DNA of 64,000 bases from Phallusia mammillata. Its lineage: Eukaryota; Chordata; Ascidiacea; Phlebobranchia; Ascidiidae. The position numbers were made by a program, and so were the translations under genes. Shown piece by piece: positions 23,139-34,444 of the stretch (the stretch's first letter is position 1; every line of letters starts with the position of its first letter). The stretch spans positions 72,001 through 136,000 of the forward strand of contig QLIY01000151.1 in the NCBI GenBank assembly GCA_003260075.1. The letters run 5' to 3'. The notes below the pieces were generated by a model that was not told the DNA's origin, searched no databases, and saw only the letters and a program-made list of their open reading frames with translations.

Positions 23139-26100
23139 TTAAGAAAGGCAGCTACAGATTGTCAATTATTTTTACAACTTCTAATACGATTTGGGTGGAT
23201 TTCACCCGAAATGTACAATTATTACGACATAATTACGTACAGTTTTTACGCCACACTTGCACCAAACCGCAGTTTGTCCCAACCAACAGAACTATAATAA
23301 TGACAAACAATACATTTTGCTACTTTCGACAACCGGTGTGTCCTATACATTTGCAGTATCCAACAGTTCTGTGTGCAATACAATCCTGCTACAGAAGTTA
23401 CAAAATTCTGAAGACCGCAGACTCATCACTATATAATATGACTACATGAACTTTGTGCTTCCACAGTATCCCGGCTCAGTATCAACAAACTGTTTTGGGC
23501 TTCGCGTCGCAATAAAGGAAATAATTTGCCAGCAATACACGCGAGTGCTTGACAAGATTGCTAAACTTACTGAGGCGTGTTCGCAGTACATGGGTTGTCA
23601 ACTCTCGACAATAATTTAAAAATATTCCAAGCAGTAGACGTAGTAGCCCGAACCACGTTGTAGAAAACGCGGAAAAAGTTTCGAAAGGATGTGAATTGTG
23701 TACCTCAGAGCTGTAGGAGATATTAACATTGGAATCTTGGTTTAAGAAAAGCATGCCGTTTGTATGTGTTAAGATGTTATAGTTGACCGCTAAAAGCTAT
23801 AGTTAATAACACGTTTCAAATGACAGCGCCGAGTTTGTAATCTATGTATTATAAAGTGCTATAGGAGTACTATCTTGCGGTATATCGCACGATTTTGTCT
23901 CCCAATAGTTTAGTGAGTAATGCTTAATTTAAGCTTTTATGTTTACATGAATCACATTTTAAAGGTTTACGTGGAATACCGAATTTGGGAGCAAGAATTT
24001 ATACATAAAAAAATTAAATTTAGTACAATCCATTACTTAAAAGTAATGTAAAATGTCAAAACCATAATAGGCGTCTAAATGGACTTAGTGCCGAGGTGGG
24101 GAGGTGGCTTGACGGGTTTGTAGTAAATGGCATGAGGTACTTAACTCATACAAATCGTCTAAATTATCGCTATTAGAATACGCACAGATTTATACCTTAA
24201 GTGTCTACTGGTAGAAAAAGAGAGGTACATTCAATGAGACTTACTGGTATGTTTTTCAATAGGAGTTTATAGCAAGTCTCAGTGTTGTCAAACGCGTGCT
24301 TTTATGTAAGCTTATTTGAAAACTTAAAAGCCTTCTGGATCAACAAAACTATACGAGCTACAAAAATTGGACAATGTTCTCTACGTACGTGCTCGCGTAG
24401 TGAAAATTTTACAAACGTTGACTCATAGTTGTGGGTTTTTATCATGAAAGGCTCACATTAAAATGCCACAAGGCAGTCAACAAACGCCTGCGTATATGAG
24501 ATAGTGGAAAAGGCTTTGTTTTAAGTAGGGATAGGAAGCATTAGGTTCTATCAAAGCAAATATCTACAGCGTTGTGGCAAACTTTACTACAGGGCCACTA
24601 GTTGAAGCACAGTAAGTCGACAATGTTGATGTTAACCGTTTCTTTGAAAACATCCGACTATTTTCCATTGCTAAACTTTGCAAAGAACTTTGCAAAAGAC
24701 CGTCGTTGGTAGATTGTCACGGGCAAATATATCGCCAAGTATTCAGCTTGTACCAAACAGCGCCAGGAACGTAAGATTTTATTGTCTAACGCCCATTTGG
24801 CTTAAGACTGGGATCATGGAAAATTTGATGGTGAAAAAGGATTTTGAATATAGTTTCCACAGTCATGCATTATGCGGTCACAGATTTGGCAGCGCGACGA
24901 GACGTATGGAAAAAGTTTTCGTTGCGGGTCAATCTAAATGCAGAGAAAAGCGTGACTTACGCAACCGGTGAAAAAGCAAACAAACGTTTAGCATTTAGAC
25001 TCAGGCATTGTCAGATTATAGTGTTGGAAATTGTGCATCACAACACAGGTTATGCGCAAACAGAATGATGTATTATGACGTAGCCATGTTGCCACCACAC
25101 AGGCTCACGCCTACACAGCGTGACGTCAGAGTTTGGCGTGTGGCAGCAAGGAAACTGAATTTGTGCTACACTTAATGTGTGCATAGCTTTACTTATTACA
25201 GGTATCTCGCAAATATGTTTTCTTGTTAAGGCCAACATAAGCAGACTAATTTTGTTTGGCAGTCTGCTATCAATACTTGTGAAAGTAAGCACTCGGCATT
25301 TAAAGTTTGACCTTAAAGTCCAGCACGTAAACTTTAATGTCACAAGAGTTGGTAAAAACTTCCGCGTGACGTTAAAATGCGAAGGCTGTGTTGTTGCCCA
25401 GACTAGAAAGCGAATCACAAGTTTCAGTTGAGGCCAATAGTTTCAAAAGCAGCAAGACATAATTGAAAAGCCGTTGGAACAGTTGCGGTTAAGTGTGTAT
25501 TGTCTGGAATGCGATTTGCCGTTGTACAAAAGGAGGAACCAGATGATAATGAACATTTAATTGCATGTGCATGTGAAAATGTGGCACAGCTACTCTGTGT
25601 AAATTTGTGCAGTGAACTTTAAAAGTCTGGCTAGTATTTGAAAGAAAAAAGACAAACAATTATACAGAAATGTGAAAATGTGAAAAGAGATTTACTTTAC
25701 GCATTAAATACAGGCTTATTCAAAAAAGAAGAAACAGTATTGTTAGTATGTTACTGAAACAGATTGACTAGTAATTAGTTTTGTTTCCAACCTGTAATTG
25801 CTTGCAATTTTCTTACTTGCAAAACAATTACATTGTTTACACATTGGCGTCTGGTGAGTCACTTTTGACACAAATGTGTTTCGCAAATATTAGCACGCTA
25901 GCTTCCCACCAAAGTCGCCGTTAATTTGCTTACGTTATAGAGGTCTTAAATCGGGTCGACAATGCAAATCGGATAATCCTACAGTAGGAGTAGGATTCCT
26001 ACTTTCAAGAATTAAATCAGTCTGTAATAGAAAGTCACAAGACAGATCACAGACCGTTTAACGCAAGGCAAACTAGTCGTTACATTCGTTTACACTTTCA

Positions 26101-26259
26101 TTATCCTTGAATTTCATAGCTTTTACAATGCTATTCACAGCGTTGCTATTATCAAAAGTTCTGCAGGGCAAAGGTGTATGACCTAAGGCCTTTGGAATAT
26201 AGCATAGCCGCTGAGGCATTCAACGTAGCATGTGACTGTAATTGATTTGTGACATCGCT
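23139..26259. other. intergenic region, no gene recognised
   Basis: About 3.1 kb between the long PDZ 3' end and the GPCR start codon. Short ORFs (for example 24678-24971, 25177-25431) have no recognisable domain, splice context or conservation cue. The 5' UTR and promoter of the GPCR must lie here. Confidence 0.5.
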
Positions 26260-29200
26260 ATGACGACATCTGTTGAGCAGTTCCGCTATTTGGGAATTTG
26301 TCTTGGAAGCGTAGTATGCATTGTCGGTAAGTTACTTGTGTTATATTAAGGTTTTAGGGTTTCATGTGGGAAACATAACAAAGATTGGAAAAGCCTCAAG
26401 CCAATAAAATATACAAGTGCACACTGTTTCGACCTAAAAGGTCTAGTAAGTGTGGCTGGTGACGAGAACTAGGCCATACTGGCTTTAGTGTAGGCACCCA
26501 ATGGTACTTCAGTTTGTTGGAAGTAACAGGCTAAAAAGTCATGCCTTAAACAATCTGTTCGATGCCACAATCAGTGAGTCTGCAAAGCATCATACATTAC
26601 ATAACGCGATCACGAACAGCTTTGTCCAAACCTTGAAACAGATCATTCGACAACTAAACGTAAAATACCGTCTTGTTCGACTGTACACAAACCTCAGTTG
26701 CGGCAACATACTAAACTTAGAGCGCTTGACAATCCACACTTTCTGGCAAAACGTGCAACCAACACTCCTTTCTCATGGCAAAACGTGCAACCGCACCGAC
26801 CATTAGTATTTAAACCACAAACTTGCTTACAGTGCAAACATTAATTGAATGTGGACATGGGAAGCCTATATACGGTGGGTTTCAACAAAGCATTAAGTTA
26901 ACACATACGTAAAAATGCTAAAATAGTTACAAACGCTTGGTGTTTGAAAGTAATTGTTCCCACAATATTACCTTCTTTGCCACAAGACCACAACATCATA
27001 AAAAAGAAGTTCTTCCAGAAAGGGTTTGCCCCACGAAAAGGCCAGTCAAAAATATTGTGAACATCTACGCCCTTTAAGTTACCAATTTAAGTTAATTTAC
27101 CACATTCATACTACTATTTCAGCACAAAAACCTAAACGTTTTTATACTTTAGCATCAGCAAAAGGATATACGTGTTTTGGGTTAGTGGTTTCTGTCCTAA
27201 ACAAACGAAGTATAATAATTTTAAAATGTGTACCTCCAAATCGAAAGATCCCTAAGATACAAAATTTCAAACAATGCGGCTGTTAACAAGTAAATTAAAT
27301 TCTGATGGTACCTAAAAATTAGGGGCCCCTGGTTGTGTGTAATTTTTTGTTATCTTCTGCACAGGAACTATTGGAAACCTGATGACGATTCTCGCATATG
27401 CAACCAATCCTCGCATGAGAACCGCATTCAATATGCTTATCGTTAGTCTTGCTGTGATAGATCTAGGTCTCTCAGCTTTCATTCTACCTTTTATTATCTA
27501 CGGTAAGCAACACCTTATTTAAATGACTCAAAAAAGTTAGATTTGAGCATGTTTATAAATGGTTTAGTGAAAGGTCTCGGGTAGCTAATGGCCAACCGCT
27601 TTAATGCACCACATGTAGTGCTTTCGTTTTGTAGTTGTTTGTTCCAAGGATTTTACCAGTTCCGTTTCTGATTTATTTATTTCTTTGTATGCAATGACAC
27701 GTCATTTTGCATATTGTTAGCGCTTTGGTTTTAAGCATCTTTTCCTAATGCTCGTTGCTTACAAAGTTCCTTTATAATCTTTGCAACGAAGATGATGAAT
27801 AACATTTCACCAAATCAAGCCGTATTAAAATTATGCATCAATTCAACAGGTTATTCAACCAACAGTTGGCCGTTTTCTGACAAGTCATGCGAGGTGTTCG
27901 CTTTCTTCTACTACGCACTGCATTACACGTCATCAGTAAATCTTCTTACCATATCATTCAATAGGTAAGTAAAAGCCATGTGGCTGTCATTGCGTTACAA
28001 CTGAAGCCGTGAGTCATTGGGTGGGATTGTGAGAACTCCATCCGACAAGGAAACAGTTTGTTTGATGCAAACTCTGCCACACAGTACTGCATCGGCAAAA
28101 ACACTATCAATTTTTTGTTTACTACAATTTGTATGAAGTGCACACTATGAAAACCACTTTAAAATAAAAGCATCAACCATAGCATGCTTAAATCTGTTGG
28201 ATAAAACAAAGCCGAAACTGTAACCAGACTGTTGTTTAAAATTTGCATTGTATAATATACGACTGCAATTGATTAAAAATATTACTAAGACCAAACAGAG
28301 ATTCATGAAATATAGGTACATTTAACCGTTTAGTATTTGAAAACAGTGAAGTTTTAAAATATGTTCCCCCAAAGCAATAAAGTGTACCCACAAAAACACG
28401 CCAATAAACCCGTTCCTTACATTTTCGGTAAACAACAAGTTCGCAACTTCGTACACAACGAAAGAGCTTGTTTAAGATCTTTTCGGCCAACACAATTTCC
28501 ACGAACTGAACTGTTGTTCATTGGTTAAGTTCATCAATTGAACAGTTCAAAATGCAGATTGGTCGTTGGGAGTCAAATGATTGTCATTGCGAGATACTTA
28601 ATATGCTCGAAAGTGATTGAACATATCATTTCCAATCAGCAATAAATCATCAACGATAGGCCCAAGTGAGAATGAATGAGTATGATTGAGTTTGGGGAAA
28701 GTGGTGTATGTTGTACATGTATGTTTCGTATAAAGGGGAAATAGGCAACATGGCGCAATGAGAAACAGAAAATAAATTGTTTAAATCCGAATCTCTCAAA
28801 CTTTTCTTAGTTTTCAACGGTTCCAATGTAAGGTTTCGGTCCAAAAGTGCTTTCTGATTCTTCCTTTACACGCTTTTAACCAAGCAGTTACACGCAAGCA
28901 GTAATCAGTTACTAAAAGTAAGACTATAGAATCTATAGATAGATGAAACGACGTAAAAATTAAACTGTATGAAAACCTTTTTTTCACATACACTGTAAAG
29001 AAAGAATGACCTTAGACCAGTGTTTCTTAACCTTTTTAGCGCCTGTACCCTTTGAGCTTTCATGAAATTTTCTCGTACCCCCTGTTTACAATGGTCGACG
29101 GAAGTAAATAAAATTATACTAATAGGAGTTAAAATCAGTGCATTTATAACTAATGTGTTGAATGCATACATCAAAACAGTCTTGTAAGTTCAACAATATA

Positions 29201-32200
29201 TACAGCACACCAACAATCAGTCAATTTAAATCAGTCAAAAACAAAAAACAAAGTAACTTGTCACGTTGTCACGCATTTTTGACAAATATGCCTAAATAGC
29301 CTATAATTTCACACTGCATGTCGTACCCCCTGCTTTGGTGCTTCGTACCCCCAAGGGGTACATGTACCCCTGGTTAAGAACCCCTGCCTTAGACCAATGA
29401 CTGTGGCTGTCCTTTGGTTTGCAAATGGTAACGAAAACCTAATTTCACACAGGTACATGCACGTGTCGCGTCCACGCACTGCTTACCGCATCATCTTTTC
29501 CAAACACAAGCGGCGAGTGGCGGCTGTTTTGATGTGGAGTTTCGCACCCCTGTCTTTGCTTCCCCTTATTTTCACAGGCGGTTTTGGCTGGTGGGAGAGC
29601 GGTTTGATGTGTGCTTTCACGAGGTAAAACTGTCACAGCCGCTGTCACTGTATTTATATGGCTGTTTTGCTCTCCGAATATTTAAGAATAATTTACTACT
29701 GCCAGTTACAGAGTTTGTGTTGGAGGAACCATCTAAGTTCATGATTTTTTTTCATTTTGTTTGTATATTCTACCGATTTTGCCTTAACGGTATCCTTGTG
29801 CAAATTTATGTGTCTGTGCACATGGCGTCCCTGGGCACACTCAGAACCTCTACAAGCAACATTAGATGTGCTCCCTGTGGTCTTATAGAAATTAACGGTT
29901 GACATAGAAATTTTTGAACTTGTTTGGTGTCACTGTCACTTAAAACGCCGCTGTAATTAAACTGTTTACGCAATGAAGCTATTTCGGTAGCGCACCACTT
30001 CTGGAAACTGACCCAACATCCCAAAATAGCATTCGCTTCAACTTGTTTAGACAATGCACATTGAACCTTGTACGGTAGCTTCGTTGAACGCATTTCTGTT
30101 TATGTTGCAGAAAGTACCACGTAAAAAGTAGAAGCTATTTTTAAGAGCTTTGGTCTAACCCTCGATATACGGTGAATCCCAGGGGTGTGATCAAAATCTA
30201 TGTTTGAAACCACATATCTAGGGTACTTGTTCACACATGCAAATCTGTATTATCAGAAGCCCGGGATTCGCAGACACCTACTCTCTCGTGATGCGAGTTT
30301 TGTTCCAGTTTGTTCCCTTATTCGGAATGGTGGTGCTTTACGGTTTAATATTCCACACAGTGAAGCGAAGTCATGCCAACATTGACAACAGAAAATCGCA
30401 AGGTGAAGCAAAAGGTTTTGTGCATGTTGTTAAACAGTAAAATGGATGTCTTACTGGTCAAAACGGTTTCAGACGTTTTAGACGCACTGATACTTGAAAT
30501 AATTGATACGGATTTGAAAAGAAGTTGGTTTAAGAACAAATTTGCCAGATAATTTGCACAAAGTGAATATACTCTATTGGAGATGTTTAATCGCTTCTGT
30601 CACGATCAGTACAAGGTTTTTGATCAGCCAAAACCAATAAGCTTTATAAAAGAACTTTTAGGAAAGCCATATTACTTGACTCTTCGGTACTGCAGTTGTA
30701 GAAAAAAATCAATGTAATACTTGAACAAACTGTCACAAAACCTAAATACAGTGTCGTCATCATGTGTAAGGGGCATTTTGGCAATTTAACTTCGTAACCG
30801 TTGGTTTTGTCCAAAATAAAGTTTAATACCTAAAACAGGAGTTTGGTTCATAAATGTACCCGAATAAGGATTAACTATGGTTCAATTTAACTTGCATCGA
30901 TGAGTAAAGATTGTTATTTTGACGTTCTGTTTACAATTCCGGTAACATTCGAACCTGTGTGACGTGATATGTGGGCTCCCAACATTAACCTACGCACTAA
31001 AATTCAGCAGGTTTTTGTGTTGTATAATTTATACCAACGCAATTGTTCAGCATCACGCAAAGCAAATACACATGTATTTCCGCATTTTTACCGGCAACCG
31101 TGGTGTAAAAATGTCTTACTGATTTTCAGCTGAGAGCAATGATAGCGCAAGTCAAAGCAATGAGATTACGAAGAGTGCTGGTATCTCCTCTCCCGGGCGT
31201 CGAGCCTGTGAACGAAGTCCAGGCTACCAATTGCGTCTAAGCTATTCCCCAACCACACCCACAACAGTAAATAAAACACCAATACAGACTCCTGAACAAA
31301 GGCGGATTTGGAGACAGTACTCCAACCAGCCCAATGCTATGGAGCCAATAGTCTCAACAACGTGTTTTGAAAACATTACTGGTACCGATGTGTTGAAAAA
31401 AGCATCGCCTACGGACAGCAGCAGTCAAAACAAGACCTCTATCCTGAGGCACCAATCTGTTTCGATAAAACATGCGAAGATATGTCGAGCAGCTACAACT
31501 GGGGATTTAATAGAAGAAAAATCTACAGAAGTCGGCACAACTTCGACAAAACAACCAAACAGCATAAAAACTAGATCTGTAACATTCTCAAACTTTGAAT
31601 GCACAAAGAATAAATCAAACAATCATGTGCTTGAGGATAAGAGTAACACGGACGATTCAAAAACGCACATCGGTCTTCAGCGCCCTCGTTCCCTAACATT
31701 AAAAACGTTGAAGCCGCCACAAGAAAGCGTCACAAACCTAAAAAGGTCGTCGTCTTACGCACCACGTTCTCTTAAAAGGTACTGAAATGCTTGTGACCAA
31801 ATTTGACTGTTGCTGTTTTGAGCGGCGCTAATGTATTATTTTTAGAACACTCTCTGCGTCGCTGAATTCACTCACACCGAATCGGATGAGACAAAGAATT
31901 AACTCCGCAATTTCAAACGTGAAAAGCAAAGAGGTAATCTTATAACCCGACTTACTAGTTTAATATGACTGCAGCGATGCTTGCATGGCATCAATGTGGA
32001 GTTGTATTGAGATGTCTTGAGTTTGTTGATGTCTGTGTACAATAATAAACTTTAAATAAGATACAGGTACAATGTATGTTTAAACTGGTATATAACGGTA
32101 GTAAAAAACATAGTTAAGATTACTGAACGATTAATACATAATAACAAAATGGTACAAGGCTTGTCGAAAGAGCAAGACAACATTAAAATAATTGTACAAC

Positions 32201-33061
32201 TTGCAGACAATTGTAAGACGGACGTCCGTTCACCACGCCAAAGCACAACGCCAACTCCTTTACATGAGCACTGTCATATGCGCCACATTTGCCTTCTGCG
32301 CGCTACCAAGGTAAAACTTTGCCTCATCGCTAAATACAGCTTGTTTCAAAACGCTTTATGCTAAATACATAAGAAAAGGTTCCCTATATTTACAGCCTAA
32401 TTTAAACCATCGTGTTTCGAAACGCTTCATACAAAATGACAAACGGTGTTCAAACTAATTGTGTTTCTTATTTATTCAGCTTAATATTAAATCTTGTCGG
32501 TAATTACAACTTTATTGAGCCGGAATTTTTTATGGCTGCATCAAACCTTGGCTGGTTAACATCGATGATCAACCCTATCGTGTACGCCGCAATGAATGTA
32601 CAATTCAGAAAAGAATATACCAGGCAAGCGATTTACTTGTGTACATTACTACTTTTGATATGAAAATTACTACAATTCCTACTCAGTTTTGCCAATATGC
32701 TAAACCCGATGTATAATATGATGGCAGTGCTGTTACCGTTGTTCACAATTTGCACTAAAATAACAGTATGAAGTCAAAAATGAAAAAACGTACGTTAAGA
32801 ATGGGAATTTTGGCTTTTGTTCGCGAAAATTCTAAGCATGGTGTAATATATTTTGTATATACCACTCTCGTTGCCGTTGCTCACCATATTGTGTTACAAT
32901 AACTGAATAAAAGTTATGTAAACCATTAAACAAATTTATCGGTTAAACGTCGATTTTTAAACAGAGTGATGAAAAAGTTTTCAAACTGCGTTTGGCCACG
33001 ACACTCCAAAGTCTACCCAGTTAAAGGGAGCATGAACAAGAAGGAAAACTGCACAGCGTAA
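26260..33061 (+). CDS. class A (rhodopsin-like) GPCR, GPR84/Tre1-like, very long third cytoplasmic loop
   Basis: Seven-TM receptor at the plasma membrane; ligand unknown. Ten exons in phase: 26260-26326, 27365-27502, 27850-27964, 29453-29623, 30257-30402, 31130-31778, 31846-31933, 32207-32310, 32480-32623, 32965-33061, total 572 residues. TM1 has GTIGN, TM2 NMLIVSLAVIDL, and the TM3 end has NRY (residues 106-108) in place of DRY. TM6 has FAFCALP and TM7 has NPIVY followed by AAMNVQFRKEY. NRY and the AAMN-QFR helix-8 start resemble GPR84 and insect Tre1/Moody. The exon at 31130-31778 plus its neighbours makes a Ser/Thr-rich loop of about 270 residues between TM5 and TM6. The last intron is GC-AG. 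Start chosen as the ATG giving a short N-terminus before TM1. AATAAA at 33374. Confidence 0.88.
29018..29386 (+). mobile_element. hAT-type non-autonomous element, 369 bp
   Basis: Starts CAGTGTTTCTTAACC and ends GGTTAAGAACCCCTG. It is flanked by a perfect 8-bp duplication CCTTAGAC (29010-29017 and 29387-29394). It lies in GPCR intron 3 and has no ORF of note. Confidence 0.85.
32624..32964 (+). other. GC-AG intron in GPCR C-tail
   Basis: The exon ends ACCAG and the intron begins GCAAGC, matching the usual GC-donor consensus. Splicing to the acceptor at 32963-32964 gives a basic, Cys-containing tail (YTRVMKKFSNC) and a stop at 33059. Reading through would give a short hydrophobic tail instead. 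Confidence 0.65.
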
Positions 33062-33361
33062 AGTGAGAAGCAAAGGCCAATCAACTTCTCAAAATAATGA
33101 AGATGGCGGCCCAACGCCTGGGAAAAAAAAAACTTTATCCCTGGTGGACCAAACTGAGTTTTTATCCGTAAACTATTCAAGGTGCATTTACTTTTCACTA
33201 GGCTTTCTTTTCTATTCACTGTTTTGTTTGTATGCGCTTGTGCGATTATATGCCGAACAACTAAGCGTCTGATAAACCGTCTGTAATTCGACTAGTGTTT
33301 ACCGCCATTGTGTACTCGAGTCAATCGCCCTGTACTCTGACATGCGTGCATTGGGCGACAA

Positions 33362-33540
33362 TGGATTGCACTAAATAAATGTGGCTTGAAGGATCGCTTG
33401 CTTGTAGTCACTTTTTTTTGCAAGTGGACACTTTTTTCACCCCCCCCCCTGGATTGCACTAAATAAATGTGGCTTGAAGGATCGCTTGCTTGTAGTCTAA
33501 AATCGACTTACTGTTTTGCGAAAAGTGGACACTTTTTTCT
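33362..33540 (+). repeat. direct duplication around C filler 33440-33449
   Basis: About 80 bp repeated, with the second copy slightly longer. Confidence 0.85.
33374..33379 (+). terminator. poly(A) signal of the GPCR gene
   Basis: AATAAA 313 bp after the stop; repeated in the duplicate copy at about 33462. Confidence 0.45.
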
Positions 33541-33854
33541 GTCGTGCTTGGGGTCGTTTTCTACCTCAAGAAAGTTTGTCGTGCAAAAAACACAAATTTA
33601 TATTCCAAAACTTATTGTATCCATGTATTCGATATGTTTAACCTATGTTTGTTTGACAAAGCTACATAGGTTATTGATTATACCCATGCTTTGAAGAAAA
33701 TCTAACAAATTTTGTGCTAAGTATCAAAGTTCAAGTTTTTTTCGCAATGTCACCGGTGTCCCCCAAACCAATAAATGAAACACTTGTTTGCTGTTGCGAA
33801 ATTGTTGCGAAACAGTTTGGGTTTCTGCTCATTCTCTACACTGCATCGGTTTGC

Positions 33855-34000
33855 AAAAACTAAATGATTTAAAACAAAAACAGAAAACAAAACATTCCAA
33901 CGGTCTGTTGAAATGAGATTGTCCCCCCCCCCCAAAAACTAAATGATTTAAAACAAAAACAGAAAACAAAACATTCCAACAGTCTGTTGAAATGAGATTT
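33855..34000 (+). repeat. direct duplication around C filler 33923-33933
   Basis: About 66 bp repeated with one substitution. Confidence 0.9.
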
Positions 34001-34444
34001 AATAACGGACATAAGAAAGGGAAGAAGTTGTTAGCAACCCCATTCCGAGTCCGACAAACAAGTTAGTTTTCTGTTAATGATTAAACGGCCTCAACAGCTA
34101 ACAGTGTAGCAGTACGTAATTATAGCAAATTTTGGTGCAAGCATGCTTATGACGAAAATGGAAACCGGCATTACAGGTTCAAGAAACAGTTTAGCTTAAT
34201 GCAAATTAGCTAACAATAAAAGGTTAAGCAAAGGTTACAACTATTTGATAATTCGGCTAACAACTTAGTGACTGTAAAACCACGTGGCAGAGATGAGCTT
34301 ACAATGAATAGTACACGAGCAACAGGATGTTGTGGGTTATATATCTCTTGCATCAGTTTAACAAGTTCTGGATGGTTTTCAGAGCCGAGCGAACAAAGTC
34401 TTTGCTTTTAAGTTAAGTGCCACAACACTGGTTGACAGTCCGGC

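Larger units (their letters stand above)
33062..34444. other. GPCR 3' UTR and intergenic region
   Basis: Contains two filler joins with duplicated flanks (33440, 33923). No coding exon is seen. Confidence 0.5.

Noticed and set aside
24678-25431. Small ORFs upstream of the GPCR
   Set aside because: Overlapping frames on both strands without splice-site or domain support.
26743-26792. Direct repeat TGGCAAAACGTGCAACC twice as a CRISPR-like or regulatory array
   Set aside because: Only two copies, 33 bp apart, in a eukaryotic intron; too little to support a system.
32149-32364. 71-codon ORF starting at 32149
   Set aside because: It is another frame across the GPCR TM6 exon 32207-32310.
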